DNA from: an uncultured Acidimicrobiales bacterium
GTDB taxonomy: Bacteria; Actinomycetota; Acidimicrobiia; Acidimicrobiales; UBA10347
NCBI GenBank assembly: GCA_937991435.1
Contig: CALKPY010000059.1
Location: forward strand, 1 to 64,000
Reading direction: 5' to 3'
DNA: 64,000 bases
Shown: piece after piece, positions 49,625 through 58,500 of the stretch
Layout of the letters: each line of letters opens with the position of its first letter
Position numbering within the stretch: the first letter of the stretch is position 1
Notes under the pieces: generated by a model
The model's input: the letters and a program-made list of their open reading frames with translations, nothing else
What the model was told of the DNA's origin: nothing
Databases searched by the model: none
Program-made: the position numbers and the translations under genes

Positions 49625-50868
49625 CGAAACAGCACCGGCACCGCGACAAGCAATGAAGCTGCGCACCCAACCGCCCAACCCGCCGCTGAACCAACCGCCC
49701 CGCCAGCGAGACCACCGAGCGCGACCCCGCTCAGCGCCGTAACGGCACTCCACGCGGCCACAACGAGATTCTCACGGGTCGCTGCTCGACTTCGAGCAAT
49801 GGCGAGGCAAGTACGAGTCAACGCCCACGGAATCGTTCCCGCCATCAGTAGTGGCAACAACGTAGACATTTCGTCGTGCTGGTTGCCATACATAGCCTCG
49901 ATCAGCGGTCCAGCCGGCAAGGACACAATCGTGGCGCCGATCGCGACGGCGAGAGCTATAGCGAGCACCCGGTATGACTGCACATCGAGTGCTGCGCCGG
50001 CGCGGCTTCCTTCGACCAGCAAGGTTCTGCCAAGCAGATGGATCCCGAGATAGACGACCGTCATGATCCCCCACGACAGATAGAACGTCGCATTGTCGGC
50101 GCTTTCGACCGACAAGGCGACAACTAAGGGAGTCACAAACAGCGGCGCCTGAACCGCGAGTTGACTGACATAGTTGACGGCTGAGTATGTCACCACGTAG
50201 CCGTGCGCCTGCCATGATCGATCGGGGTGGCCGCCACCGCGCAGCACAAGCGGCACGTAGGGCAATGCAGTAACGGCGTAGCCGCCAACCGCGACAACAA
50301 ATATCCAAAATCCAGAGTCGTCGCTCACTGCCCATAACAGCGGCGGAATGCGAACAATTGCGATCGCCGAACTACGCGCAAACACCGATTTCCATCGACG
50401 CAGCCCCATGAGCCGAACGTCGACAAGAATCGACACCGCAATCCCGACCGTGAGCGCGATCACCACCAGCCAGCCCGACAGGCTTCCGCGTTGGAACACC
50501 GGCGCCAGGAGGGTCCGAGGGTCCGCAAGCAGGAAGATCGCCGCGCCCATGGCCGACGAAACAATCGACGCCTCGAACGCAAGCCGGAACCGCTGGGCAG
50601 CAAGGTCATCAGAACTCGAGCCGAATCGGGAAATCGCAATCGGCAACCCCAAATTGGTCGCGTAACTCAAGAAGAACACGACGCTGAATAGTCCTGTTGC
50701 GCGCCCGATCGTGTCGGTATCCGCCGATCGAGCGGCGATCAGCCAGAACAGGAAACTTCCGGCTGACACCGCGACCGTTGATGCCAACATCCAGAACGAG
50801 CCAATGACGACCTGGTCGTCAGATGCGACCCGGGATCGCATGCGCTTCATCGCGTGCGCTGAGCTCAT
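49603..50868 (-). CDS. Wzx-like polysaccharide flippase
   Basis: 421 residues from ATG 50868, two bases after the AftD-like gene's stop. About 12-14 hydrophobic helices are spread over the length, beginning IGSFWMLASTVAVSAGSFLFWLIA and ending in a Gly/Ala-rich pair of helices. The layout matches MATE/MOP-superfamily oligosaccharide flippases (Wzx/RfbX). It would move an undecaprenyl-linked glycan to the outer side of the membrane. Helix content and gene context, rather than residue motifs, support the call. It is the last of four minus-strand genes. Confidence 0.82.
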   Translation of the reverse strand: MSSAHAMKRMRSRVASDDQVVIGSFWMLASTVAVSAGSFLFWLIAARSADTDTIGRATGLFSVVFFLSYATNLGLPIAISRFGSSSDDLAAQRFRLAFEASIVSSAMGAAIFLLADPRTLLAPVFQRGSLSGWLVVIALTVGIAVSILVDVRLMGLRRWKSVFARSSAIAIVRIPPLLWAVSDDSGFWIFVVAVGGYAVTALPYVPLVLRGGGHPDRSWQAHGYVVTYSAVNYVSQLAVQAPLFVTPLVVALSVESADNATFYLSWGIMTVVYLGIHLLGRTLLVEGSRAGAALDVQSYRVLAIALAVAIGATIVSLPAGPLIEAMYGNQHDEMSTLLPLLMAGTIPWALTRTCLAIARSRAATRENLVVAAWSAVTALSGVALGGLAGGAVGSAAGWAVGCAASLLVAVPVLFRQLGRSS

Positions 50869-50870
50869 AG

Positions 50871-53800
50871 TCACTCGCTGGGGTGCTCGACCAACGGGGC
50901 GCGGCCCGAAGTACGCCACGCCGCCGCCAACCAGATGACCACGGTCGCAAGACCGAGCTGATGACTCAACGGCCGCTGGAACACAAAGGCGCCAACGAGG
51001 CCAGGATCGAGTTGCCCTTCAACGATCGTCGCTACGGCAATCGCCAATGGAGCAAGCACGGCCAACACGCCAATCAGCCCGGGCGCCCGCTGCGCAAGTG
51101 CGACCATCGCAACCGCCGCGAACATTGCGAACCAGCTACCAATAACGAATCCGAACAACCCAGCACCGACAACGATTCCGAGAATCCCAACTCGACGGGA
51201 ACGACCGCCGCGATCGAAGTCGGGCACGGACTGCCCATCTCGATCAGCGAACAACACGCCAGAAATCCTCACGCGCGTTCGGGTCAGGCGCGGATCGGTG
51301 AGTACGAGGACGAAACAAAGCAGCACGGTGAAACCTGAGATCGCCCAGGCAATTGCATACGTTCGTTGGGGCCGGTATCGAAACGCCAAATCCACCTGAC
51401 CCGGATTCGTGGCCTGCCATGCGACCATGCCGTTGACCGAGATGCGCCTTCCCTGCGCACCTGATGCAGTGACAAGCCAACCTTCGTGATCTGGAATGTC
51501 GCTGACGACGACTTCGAGCGCCGCAACCGTTGCGACGTATCGAGCACTCGTCCTCGACCGGGAAACCACCTGAATCGACCCTTGCGCGGCCGGATCTGCC
51601 AGGCCGCCACCTGGGGTGACGATCAGTCGACTAGCGGCTCCGTCGATAGACCCCCTGGTACGAAGATCATGCCAGCCACTCGATAGACGCACCGGAGCGC
51701 ACGATTCGAATCGCATGCCTGCGGCGAGGGCGTTCGCCGTAAGCGGACCCACCGGGCGCATCGCGACAAGTTGTCCATCAAGTTCGAGGATCTCGTCACA
51801 CCCGAACGAGCTGGTCGCTCCAAACTGTTCGAATGTGTTGACCGTGCGTTGCGGAGTGAACGGCGTGACCCGAACCGTCAGCTCGAGCTCTACGGTTGCG
51901 CCCGGCGACCAGAACCGGCGGGCAATGCCTGGTTCCTCGTATCCCGAATAGCCATGAAGCCGACCGAACAGGTAGTGCATGGTGTCGGGATCAACATTGG
52001 ACGTGATTGCTGCACGCCCAGCTTCATCGTCTGGGCCTGGAACCCGCACAATTCGTCGGGCGTCGAGCGGTCCCTCGGCACCCAGGATCACGAGTTCGGC
52101 GATACCCACCGCACCTCCCACCCGTCGCCCGCGACTCACGGTGAAATCGAGGCGAGTGACAACGCGGCCGCCAAGGGCGAGACTCATAGTCTGTGTGATT
52201 CCGCCCTTCACCATTGCTTCTTGGCTGACGGAGCGGCCGTCTCGTTCGATTGCGATCGTTTCTCTGAACCGAACAGCTGATTCGTCATACGCGACGATCT
52301 CAAGTTCTGCACCCTCGACGTTAAGGGCTTCGAACGTTGGCTGAATGACGAGATTCTCAACTCGTGTGGGTGAGCGGAGCACAACGGTCAGCGTCTGCGG
52401 GTCAAAGAGGTGAGACGTCCATGCTGTACGAGGGTCGCCATCAATCGCTGATCGGGCATGTGCCGTTGGTTCCCACACGCTGAAAACCGAACCGGAGTGC
52501 GTCGCCGTCACCGAAGTCAGATCTCCGTATTCGATGACCGACTGCAACTCGCGCTGGCGGTGTAGCACTTGCACGGGACGCCGGACCTGCTCGGTAACCG
52601 ACAACATGTGCGACGGCGTGCTGCGTGCGCCTCCTACCCGAATGGCGCGTCGCTGGTTGCCGTCGGTCACCACGAGCGCCGACACGTTGCCCAGCGAACT
52701 CTGCCAACCCAGAGAGTCATCGATGTAGGAAATCGGATGCTCAAACCATCCCTCAGCGGCGAGTGTCGGTGACACGTCTGGAGCGCCGACCACTGCGACC
52801 GGGGCAGCAAGAATCTCGGGACCTCGCGTGCTCGCGATTACTTCAAAAATCTCGACCGGAGCAATCGATGCTTCGCGATCGAGAGCAAAGTCGTCGGCCA
52901 TGGTGCCGCCGGTCACTATGTCGCCAGGCGGTCCGAACGATGTTTCGAGACGAAATGCGGGATCAGATCTGATCACGTCATAGGCACTCGGTCGGGGTGC
53001 GTTGATCGCTTGCCAATCAACGTCGTTTTGAATGATCACCCACCGCACGCCCATCTGGCGCAGCATTGGCGCCAAGGTTCCCCGCTCGGCGGCTTGTGAC
53101 GATAGATAGTCGTCGATTGCTTCGGTTTGAGCTGCAAGTACCGGCGTTGACTGCGGAAGCGATCGAGCCTGCACAACGGGCTGGCGCAGGTGGGCATCGA
53201 ACAAGGTGTCGTTGACAAACCCCCACCGATAGGTGGTGCGTGCCAGACCTGGCAAAATAAGAACCCCGTCGTGGTCGTCTTGCTCCTCGAAGAAGTCAAA
53301 GGTGTCTTGCCACCATTTTGGAACTTCGCTGTAGCGCTGATCGTCGTAGAGATTCGCAGTCCAGAACGGAAACGAGGCGACAGCGACGACTCCCGCTGCG
53401 ACGGTGGCGACCACAACGAATGCGAATTTGCTGCGGTCACGCACCCATCGACCGATTCGTGACGCCCCGTATCCGGCCAGCAACGCCACGGCGAACTGCT
53501 GCCCGGTGCCCGCTTTGTACAAGCTGCGAAATCCGCGCAGCATCAGTGACGAATCGAAAGCGTCGGCAACGGCCTGGCCAAGCAAGGTCGGGTTGCGCAC
53601 TGGGTGCATACCGACCATGACGATGACGCTCAACGCGGCAACGATTCCCAGCCCCGCGACCCGTCGGCGAGAGCGATCAGTTTCAGGTTCTACATAGAGT
53701 GCGACGCCCGCGAGCCCGACGATCGCAAAGCCACATGCGATGATCACGGGACTGACGAAGAACTGCGCACTATTTGTCCTGAGCTCGGCACCGCCGAGCC

Positions 53801-54632
53801 GAAAGTACGACAACCAAAGCCCGAGGCCGCGCCAACTCTCCGATGCCGAAGCAGTCGAGGCCACTGCTTGCGGGGTCTCGGTGGTCTCAAGATTGAACCG
53901 AAGCGCAGCGGAGTTCGCAAACAGAACCAGCAGATTTGGAAGGCTCACCATCAGGGTGAGAACAAATGCCTGGACACCCCAGCGCAATGTCGACCGCCAG
54001 CTCGAAACCGCCGACCACTTTTCGATAAGGACTACTGCAATAACTGGCACCATCGCCATCACCAGCGACGAGGTGTTCAACATGCCTACGCAAAAAATGA
54101 GCATCGCGAATAACGCCGCCCACCGCAGTGACGCCTTACTGCGAACGCCTCGAAGAGCAGCCCACGCAAGCCACGGCGCCAACGCGTAGGAGAGAAACAG
54201 GCCCGAAGGCGTCAGATACTGCGACGCGAACGCACCGAAGCCATAGAGCAGTCCGGCGAGCGCCCAGCCGCCACCACCGAGCAGAGAACGAGAAACCACC
54301 GCGATTCCAGACGCAGCGATTGCCAGCATTAGTGAGTGTGTAAGTCGCTCGATAATCCACGCAGGAGCTCCCGTCGTTGCTATTGCGGCCTGCACCGCGC
54401 CGAGTACCGGCGAGAAATACTTCGTCGGGGCCCCCAGGCTTCGACTGTCATCCCATGGGGACACGTGCCGAGCGAGGAACTGTCCTGGTTCGGTGAGGTG
54501 TTCGTACCGAGCGTCGGCGACAACCTCGCCGGGGGCACTCGTCAACGTCGCCGCGAGCGCGATCAACAGATAGGCAGCGCAGACAGCGATGACAGCGCTG
54601 CGAGTCCCCGTGGCGCGATTCGAGCCAGTCAC
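50871..54632 (-). CDS. AftD-like (DUF3367-type) arabinofuranosyltransferase
   Basis: 1253 residues from GTG 54632, overlapping the GT4 stop by GTGA; the frame extends to 54689 without need. The N-terminal 430 residues contain about 11 transmembrane helices with an early extracellular loop (ADARYEHLTEPGQFLARHVSPWDDSRSLG), typical of GT-C enzymes. The large extracytoplasmic middle includes a discoidin/CBM-like segment at about 710-860 (WEPTAHARSAIDGDPRTAWTS). Four or five more helices close the protein. This organisation is that of actinobacterial AftD, which adds alpha-arabinofuranose from decaprenyl-phosphate-arabinose to cell-wall glycan. The sugar used here may differ. Confidence 0.82.
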   Translation of the reverse strand: MTGSNRATGTRSAVIAVCAAYLLIALAATLTSAPGEVVADARYEHLTEPGQFLARHVSPWDDSRSLGAPTKYFSPVLGAVQAAIATTGAPAWIIERLTHSLMLAIAASGIAVVSRSLLGGGGWALAGLLYGFGAFASQYLTPSGLFLSYALAPWLAWAALRGVRSKASLRWAALFAMLIFCVGMLNTSSLVMAMVPVIAVVLIEKWSAVSSWRSTLRWGVQAFVLTLMVSLPNLLVLFANSAALRFNLETTETPQAVASTASASESWRGLGLWLSYFRLGGAELRTNSAQFFVSPVIIACGFAIVGLAGVALYVEPETDRSRRRVAGLGIVAALSVIVMVGMHPVRNPTLLGQAVADAFDSSLMLRGFRSLYKAGTGQQFAVALLAGYGASRIGRWVRDRSKFAFVVVATVAAGVVAVASFPFWTANLYDDQRYSEVPKWWQDTFDFFEEQDDHDGVLILPGLARTTYRWGFVNDTLFDAHLRQPVVQARSLPQSTPVLAAQTEAIDDYLSSQAAERGTLAPMLRQMGVRWVIIQNDVDWQAINAPRPSAYDVIRSDPAFRLETSFGPPGDIVTGGTMADDFALDREASIAPVEIFEVIASTRGPEILAAPVAVVGAPDVSPTLAAEGWFEHPISYIDDSLGWQSSLGNVSALVVTDGNQRRAIRVGGARSTPSHMLSVTEQVRRPVQVLHRQRELQSVIEYGDLTSVTATHSGSVFSVWEPTAHARSAIDGDPRTAWTSHLFDPQTLTVVLRSPTRVENLVIQPTFEALNVEGAELEIVAYDESAVRFRETIAIERDGRSVSQEAMVKGGITQTMSLALGGRVVTRLDFTVSRGRRVGGAVGIAELVILGAEGPLDARRIVRVPGPDDEAGRAAITSNVDPDTMHYLFGRLHGYSGYEEPGIARRFWSPGATVELELTVRVTPFTPQRTVNTFEQFGATSSFGCDEILELDGQLVAMRPVGPLTANALAAGMRFESCAPVRLSSGWHDLRTRGSIDGAASRLIVTPGGGLADPAAQGSIQVVSRSRTSARYVATVAALEVVVSDIPDHEGWLVTASGAQGRRISVNGMVAWQATNPGQVDLAFRYRPQRTYAIAWAISGFTVLLCFVLVLTDPRLTRTRVRISGVLFADRDGQSVPDFDRGGRSRRVGILGIVVGAGLFGFVIGSWFAMFAAVAMVALAQRAPGLIGVLAVLAPLAIAVATIVEGQLDPGLVGAFVFQRPLSHQLGLATVVIWLAAAWRTSGRAPLVEHPSE

Positions 54633-55660
54633 CCGCCGCCACCGACCTCGTCGAACAACTCGAGATATGACGCGACCGTGCGATTCCACGACAGCTCGCG
54701 GGAACGTGCAATCGATGCGGCAGAGCGCTCGCGACGCTGTGCGCTGTCACGAGCGAGTCGCCTGAGGGTTTTCGCCATCGACGTGGGATCGCCCGCTCGA
54801 AAGACAAGACCGGTCGCCTCTGCGACCTCCGCGACGCCTCGAAGATCCGACGCAACCGGCACGCAACCGTGCGCCATGCCTTCGAGCAGCACAATACCAA
54901 ACGCTTCGCTTTCGTTGAGCGCTGGAAGAGCAATCACATCATGGGTGCGGAATAGCTCTTGCACCTGCCTGTGATCAGGCGAAACGACAACGGCCACGTT
55001 GGAACATGTCGCGGCGGCTTGCTCGATGACCGGGCGCAACGGTCCGTCGCCCGCCACCGTAAGCGAAATGTCGCTAGTTCCACGAACGGCTTCGATCGCG
55101 ATCTCATGGCCCTTGTAACGCCGCATCTGCCCGAGCACGAGAACGCGCAGCGGCCCTTCGCCTGCACGAGGCGTCGCAGCATCAACTGCTTCGGTACCCC
55201 ACGGAATGACGTCGACCCGAAGCCCCGATTCGCCCGCGACATGGCGCGCGTACGCGTCGGTCGTTGTGACGACCCGTGTGGCCCGCTGCGCGAGCCGTCT
55301 GATTCCGAAGTCATACGCACCGTAGAGCGGCGCGAGAGCGGGCAACGATCCCGTCACCGTGAAATGATGGGTGTAGATGACCGGCCTGCGTGTTGCGGTC
55401 CGCAACAACGCGACATCAGCGATGCTCGGAGCGGGGCCATGTATGTGCACGAGGTCATGACTGTCTACGAACGACGAAGTCAGCTTGAGGCCGACGGCTG
55501 ACAGCCGAAACTCATCGCGGCGAAACGTCGCTCCGTCGGCCGAAGACCGAGTCGTGACTTCGTGCCCGGCCGCCCGCGCTCCTTCGACGATCGTGTGGGC
55601 CGCAGCCGCGACGCCAGACATGACCGGAGGAAGCTCCGATGCAACAGTAAGAATTCTCAC
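54629..55660 (-). CDS. GT4-family glycosyltransferase
   Basis: 343 residues from a GTG at 55660, nine bases after the GT2 gene. Two Rossmann-like halves: VASELPPVMSGVAAAAHTIVEGARAAG starts the acceptor domain; VLVLGQMRRYKGHEIAIEAVRG and the EX7E-type ESEAFGIVLLEGMAHGCVPVAS mark the nucleotide-sugar domain. It is a retaining GT-B enzyme that would add a sugar from an NDP- or GDP-donor to a lipid-linked glycan at the inner membrane face. Operon position between GT2 and the AftD-like gene supports glycan assembly. Confidence 0.92.
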   Translation of the reverse strand: MRILTVASELPPVMSGVAAAAHTIVEGARAAGHEVTTRSSADGATFRRDEFRLSAVGLKLTSSFVDSHDLVHIHGPAPSIADVALLRTATRRPVIYTHHFTVTGSLPALAPLYGAYDFGIRRLAQRATRVVTTTDAYARHVAGESGLRVDVIPWGTEAVDAATPRAGEGPLRVLVLGQMRRYKGHEIAIEAVRGTSDISLTVAGDGPLRPVIEQAAATCSNVAVVVSPDHRQVQELFRTHDVIALPALNESEAFGIVLLEGMAHGCVPVASDLRGVAEVAEATGLVFRAGDPTSMAKTLRRLARDSAQRRERSAASIARSRELSWNRTVASYLELFDEVGGGG

Positions 55661-55669
55661 GTTGACGGG

Positions 55670-56557
55670 TCAGTCAGCGAGGTCTCGAAGATCGATGTCT
55701 CCGGATAACCGGAAGCGTTCGGGGTCAGCGACCAGCGAGACCGCCCTGAAACGTCTTGAATCTCGGCGCAGCCCGATCAGAGCTCGCATCAAGGTGAATC
55801 CGTCACGCAGGCGCGCCTTCGAAAGTCCACCGAATCGGTCCTCGAAGACGTAGGGGATTTCCGCTATTGCCTCTGGCTTGCACCTGACGAGCACCTCGGG
55901 AAGAAATTTGAATCCAATGATTCGACCGCGACCGGATCGAAAGTCTTCGACTCGGAACGCAAACAGGCCACTCGATAGGTCAGTGCACCGCCGATACTGC
56001 GGGAAAACAGCAACGACCGCCATCCCGCACGCTCGCGACGCCCACCGTCGCCATGGCGTGCGCAACCCGTCAGCTGACCCTGCCGGCACGTAACGCGTGC
56101 CAATAGAGATCTGGGCTTCACCCGCGGCAAGAGGACCGATCATTGAGGCCAGCACCTCAGGGGGATGTTGCAAGTCGGCATCGATAACAACTGCAATTTC
56201 GGCGTCGATTGTTTCGAGCGCCGTGTGTATGGCCCCAGAAATCGAATGACACCGCTCATCGATCTGCCGATGTACGTACCGAACGGGCAACCCACGTTGG
56301 GTCAGGTCATCGATGATGTCGGGAGTGTCGTCATCAGAATCATCTGCAAACACGATCTCCCAATGAATCGGTGTACCCGCAAGCGCTTCGACCGTGCGTT
56401 TGACGAACTCTTCAACGTTTCCACGCTCATTGCGCGTCGGCACAACGATCGCCACGGTTGGTTTGCGCCCAAAACCGCTCGCACCAGCGTCTCGCTTCAG
56501 CGTCGCTGACGTGCTGTGGCTATTGATCTGAAGACCGTTGTCGATCAGCTCACGCAC
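55670..56557 (-). CDS. GT2-family glycosyltransferase (polyprenyl-phosphate type)
   Basis: 295 residues from a GTG at 56557. The GT-A fold begins at about residue 35 with VAIVVPTRNERGNVEEFVKRTV; FADDSDDDTPDII and VVIDADLQHPPEVL carry the nucleotide-binding Asp residues and DxD. The order matches dolichyl/polyprenyl-phosphate mannose or glucose synthases, but there are no C-terminal transmembrane helices. It probably loads a sugar onto a lipid carrier that the GT-C proteins nearby use. It is the first gene of the minus-strand operon. Confidence 0.88.
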   Translation of the reverse strand: MRELIDNGLQINSHSTSATLKRDAGASGFGRKPTVAIVVPTRNERGNVEEFVKRTVEALAGTPIHWEIVFADDSDDDTPDIIDDLTQRGLPVRYVHRQIDERCHSISGAIHTALETIDAEIAVVIDADLQHPPEVLASMIGPLAAGEAQISIGTRYVPAGSADGLRTPWRRWASRACGMAVVAVFPQYRRCTDLSSGLFAFRVEDFRSGRGRIIGFKFLPEVLVRCKPEAIAEIPYVFEDRFGGLSKARLRDGFTLMRALIGLRRDSRRFRAVSLVADPERFRLSGDIDLRDLAD

Positions 56558-56765
56558 CGCACAGCCCGATCGTCGTGGGTGTTTGCGGTCTCAAGCCGAA
56601 GCTTCTGACCAACCATGACGGATCTGATAACGCGTTTTCGTCGTCGATGAACTAACACTTGATGTACCCCCCAGCACATGTAGTCGCATTGTGGGCCACA
56701 TTTGCCACCAGCGCAACTGGTTGCGAATCTGACAAGCTGTGATCCCATCGTCGACCGAGGACAAG

Positions 56766-58433
56766 ATGACACTCACTAGTCGCGCACTTGTCTGGCTCGC
56801 TGGGGTCGCGGCTGGCCTTGCGGCCGTAGGACTTCCGACCGGTAATGACTTCCTGGTCAACCTTGACCTCATCGCTCTCGGTGCACTCGACACACCTGAG
56901 TCTCTGCTCGCTATGGGTCCGGATATTTCACGAGTCGCGCCGTTGCGCGCGATCTTGTCGCTGGCTAGCCCCCCGCTTGCTGCGGCAACAATCATGCGCT
57001 TATGGATGATTGGAATCGTCGCTGTTGCCTGGGTCGGCGTTGTCAGACTTCTCGATCCGCTGAGGTGGTCAGTGCGCGCAGGTGCTGCGACCCTTTTCGC
57101 GTTGAGCCCATTTCTACTCACTCGTCTGGCGGTCGGCCATCTGGGCTTCGCCACCGCTATTGCATTACTGCCCTGGGCCGCTCCAGCCCTGCTCAAGCCA
57201 ACCGACGGCGACCCTCACCTGTCAAATCGGGTGCTCTATTGGTTGGCCGCCTTTGCGCTGACCGGGTACTTCGGCGTCTTGATCGCTGGGCCGACCTTGT
57301 TCATTGGTTTGCTGAGCACCCGTGCACGAGTACGCCCGACCCAAGTGGCGATCGCGATTCTTACGCAGATTCCGTGGCTACTACCTGCGTTGTTCTCTGC
57401 TCGAGCGGGATCCGCCGCCGCTGGCAGTACGGCATTCGCCACTGACGTGCAGTCCGTTGGCGACGCCGCCCATCTTCTTGTCGGATTCGGATTTTGGCGC
57501 CCCTCAAATCAACTGGGAAATCAAGGGCTCATGGCACTCGGTCTCTCCGTGGCGCTCGCCATGTTTGCGACTACAGCTGTTATGCGTCGGTCTTCTGGCT
57601 TCGGCCCAATGCTCGCGCTCGGCGCGTTCGGATACGCGCTCGCGATCATGAGTGCGCTGCCGGGCGTGAGTGACCAATTTGACGCCGTCACGCGGTTTGT
57701 CGCTTTCGCCCCGTTCCGAGAAAGCCAACGACTCGCGGTCCTGGCCGTGTTCGCGGTTTTGTTTCTCGCCGCCTACGGCCTTGACGCTTGGCTGCCCAAC
57801 TCGCGGCGTACCGATGCATCAATTGGTTTTGCCACGGTGCTGATCACCGTGGTGGTCTGCGGTTCGAGCCTCTGGGGTCTTAACGGAGCCGCTACGGGAC
57901 ACCCGACTCCATACGGCTGGGACGATGTTGCGTCGGAGATAGCCGATGACCCCGGCCCGGTCATGGCGCTGCCGTGGCAGCAGTATTTCACTGTTCGTAC
58001 CGCGGCGTTAACGCTAGGCCATCACCCGGTACCGGCTCTTGTTCGCGGCGATGTATTGTACTCGCATGACCTTCGTTTGGAATCGTCTGGCGCGATCGGC
58101 CGCGATCCACGAGAGCGCAGCGCGCAGCTATTCGCCGACGACTTGGAGCGCAATGTCGTGCGCCACGACATCGTCAACGATCTCGGTCTGAAGTGGATCG
58201 TGGCCATGCCCGACCTCGGTCTTGGCCAACAGATCGCTGCGCTGCGTAATGCGGGCTTCGAAGAGCGCATCGCTCTGCCGTCAATGAGTGCGTTTTGGGT
58301 TGATTCGGGCCCGGCCACCCTTGCCGGCCCACGCGGCTGGGGGCCCGTTTCTGCGCTTATTGCGGCAGCCGACACACTGTGGGTTGCGGCTGTTGCTGGG
58401 CTCGGCATTCGCCGCGTGTACACGCCAAGCTAA
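56766..58433 (+). CDS. polytopic membrane protein, possible GT-C type enzyme
   Basis: 555 residues from ATG 56766, with GAGGA placed upstream. About ten transmembrane helices occupy residues 1-390, with a short loop after helix 1 (NDFLVNLDLIALGALDTPESL). The last 150 residues are a soluble domain (WDDVASEIADDPGPVMALPWQQYF...NVVRHDIVNDLGLKWIVAMPDLG) resembling the outer segment of the AftD-like protein. The layout is that of membrane glycosyltransferases, but no catalytic motif can be named. It diverges from the GT2 operon. A role in the same glycan is inferred. Confidence 0.7.
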   Translation: MTLTSRALVWLAGVAAGLAAVGLPTGNDFLVNLDLIALGALDTPESLLAMGPDISRVAPLRAILSLASPPLAAATIMRLWMIGIVAVAWVGVVRLLDPLRWSVRAGAATLFALSPFLLTRLAVGHLGFATAIALLPWAAPALLKPTDGDPHLSNRVLYWLAAFALTGYFGVLIAGPTLFIGLLSTRARVRPTQVAIAILTQIPWLLPALFSARAGSAAAGSTAFATDVQSVGDAAHLLVGFGFWRPSNQLGNQGLMALGLSVALAMFATTAVMRRSSGFGPMLALGAFGYALAIMSALPGVSDQFDAVTRFVAFAPFRESQRLAVLAVFAVLFLAAYGLDAWLPNSRRTDASIGFATVLITVVVCGSSLWGLNGAATGHPTPYGWDDVASEIADDPGPVMALPWQQYFTVRTAALTLGHHPVPALVRGDVLYSHDLRLESSGAIGRDPRERSAQLFADDLERNVVRHDIVNDLGLKWIVAMPDLGLGQQIAALRNAGFEERIALPSMSAFWVDSGPATLAGPRGWGPVSALIAAADTLWVAAVAGLGIRRVYTPS

Positions 58434-58487
58434 ATCTGCAAGAATGGGCGAAACCGCTGTTTTTGCGCGAAGACACTCGATTCGTAC

Positions 58488-58493
58488 TAGCTT
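58488..58493 (+). promoter_or_regulatory. -10 box TAGCTT seven bases before the repeat surface-protein gene
   Basis: TAGCTT, seven bases, then ATG at 58501; no ribosome binding site. It matches other leaderless starts in the window. Confidence 0.5.
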
Positions 58494-58500
58494 TTGTGTC

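Noticed and set aside
54336-54974. 212-residue + strand frame in the glycan cluster
   Set aside because: It is antisense to the AftD-like gene start and GT4 end, and its translation is low-complexity without motifs.
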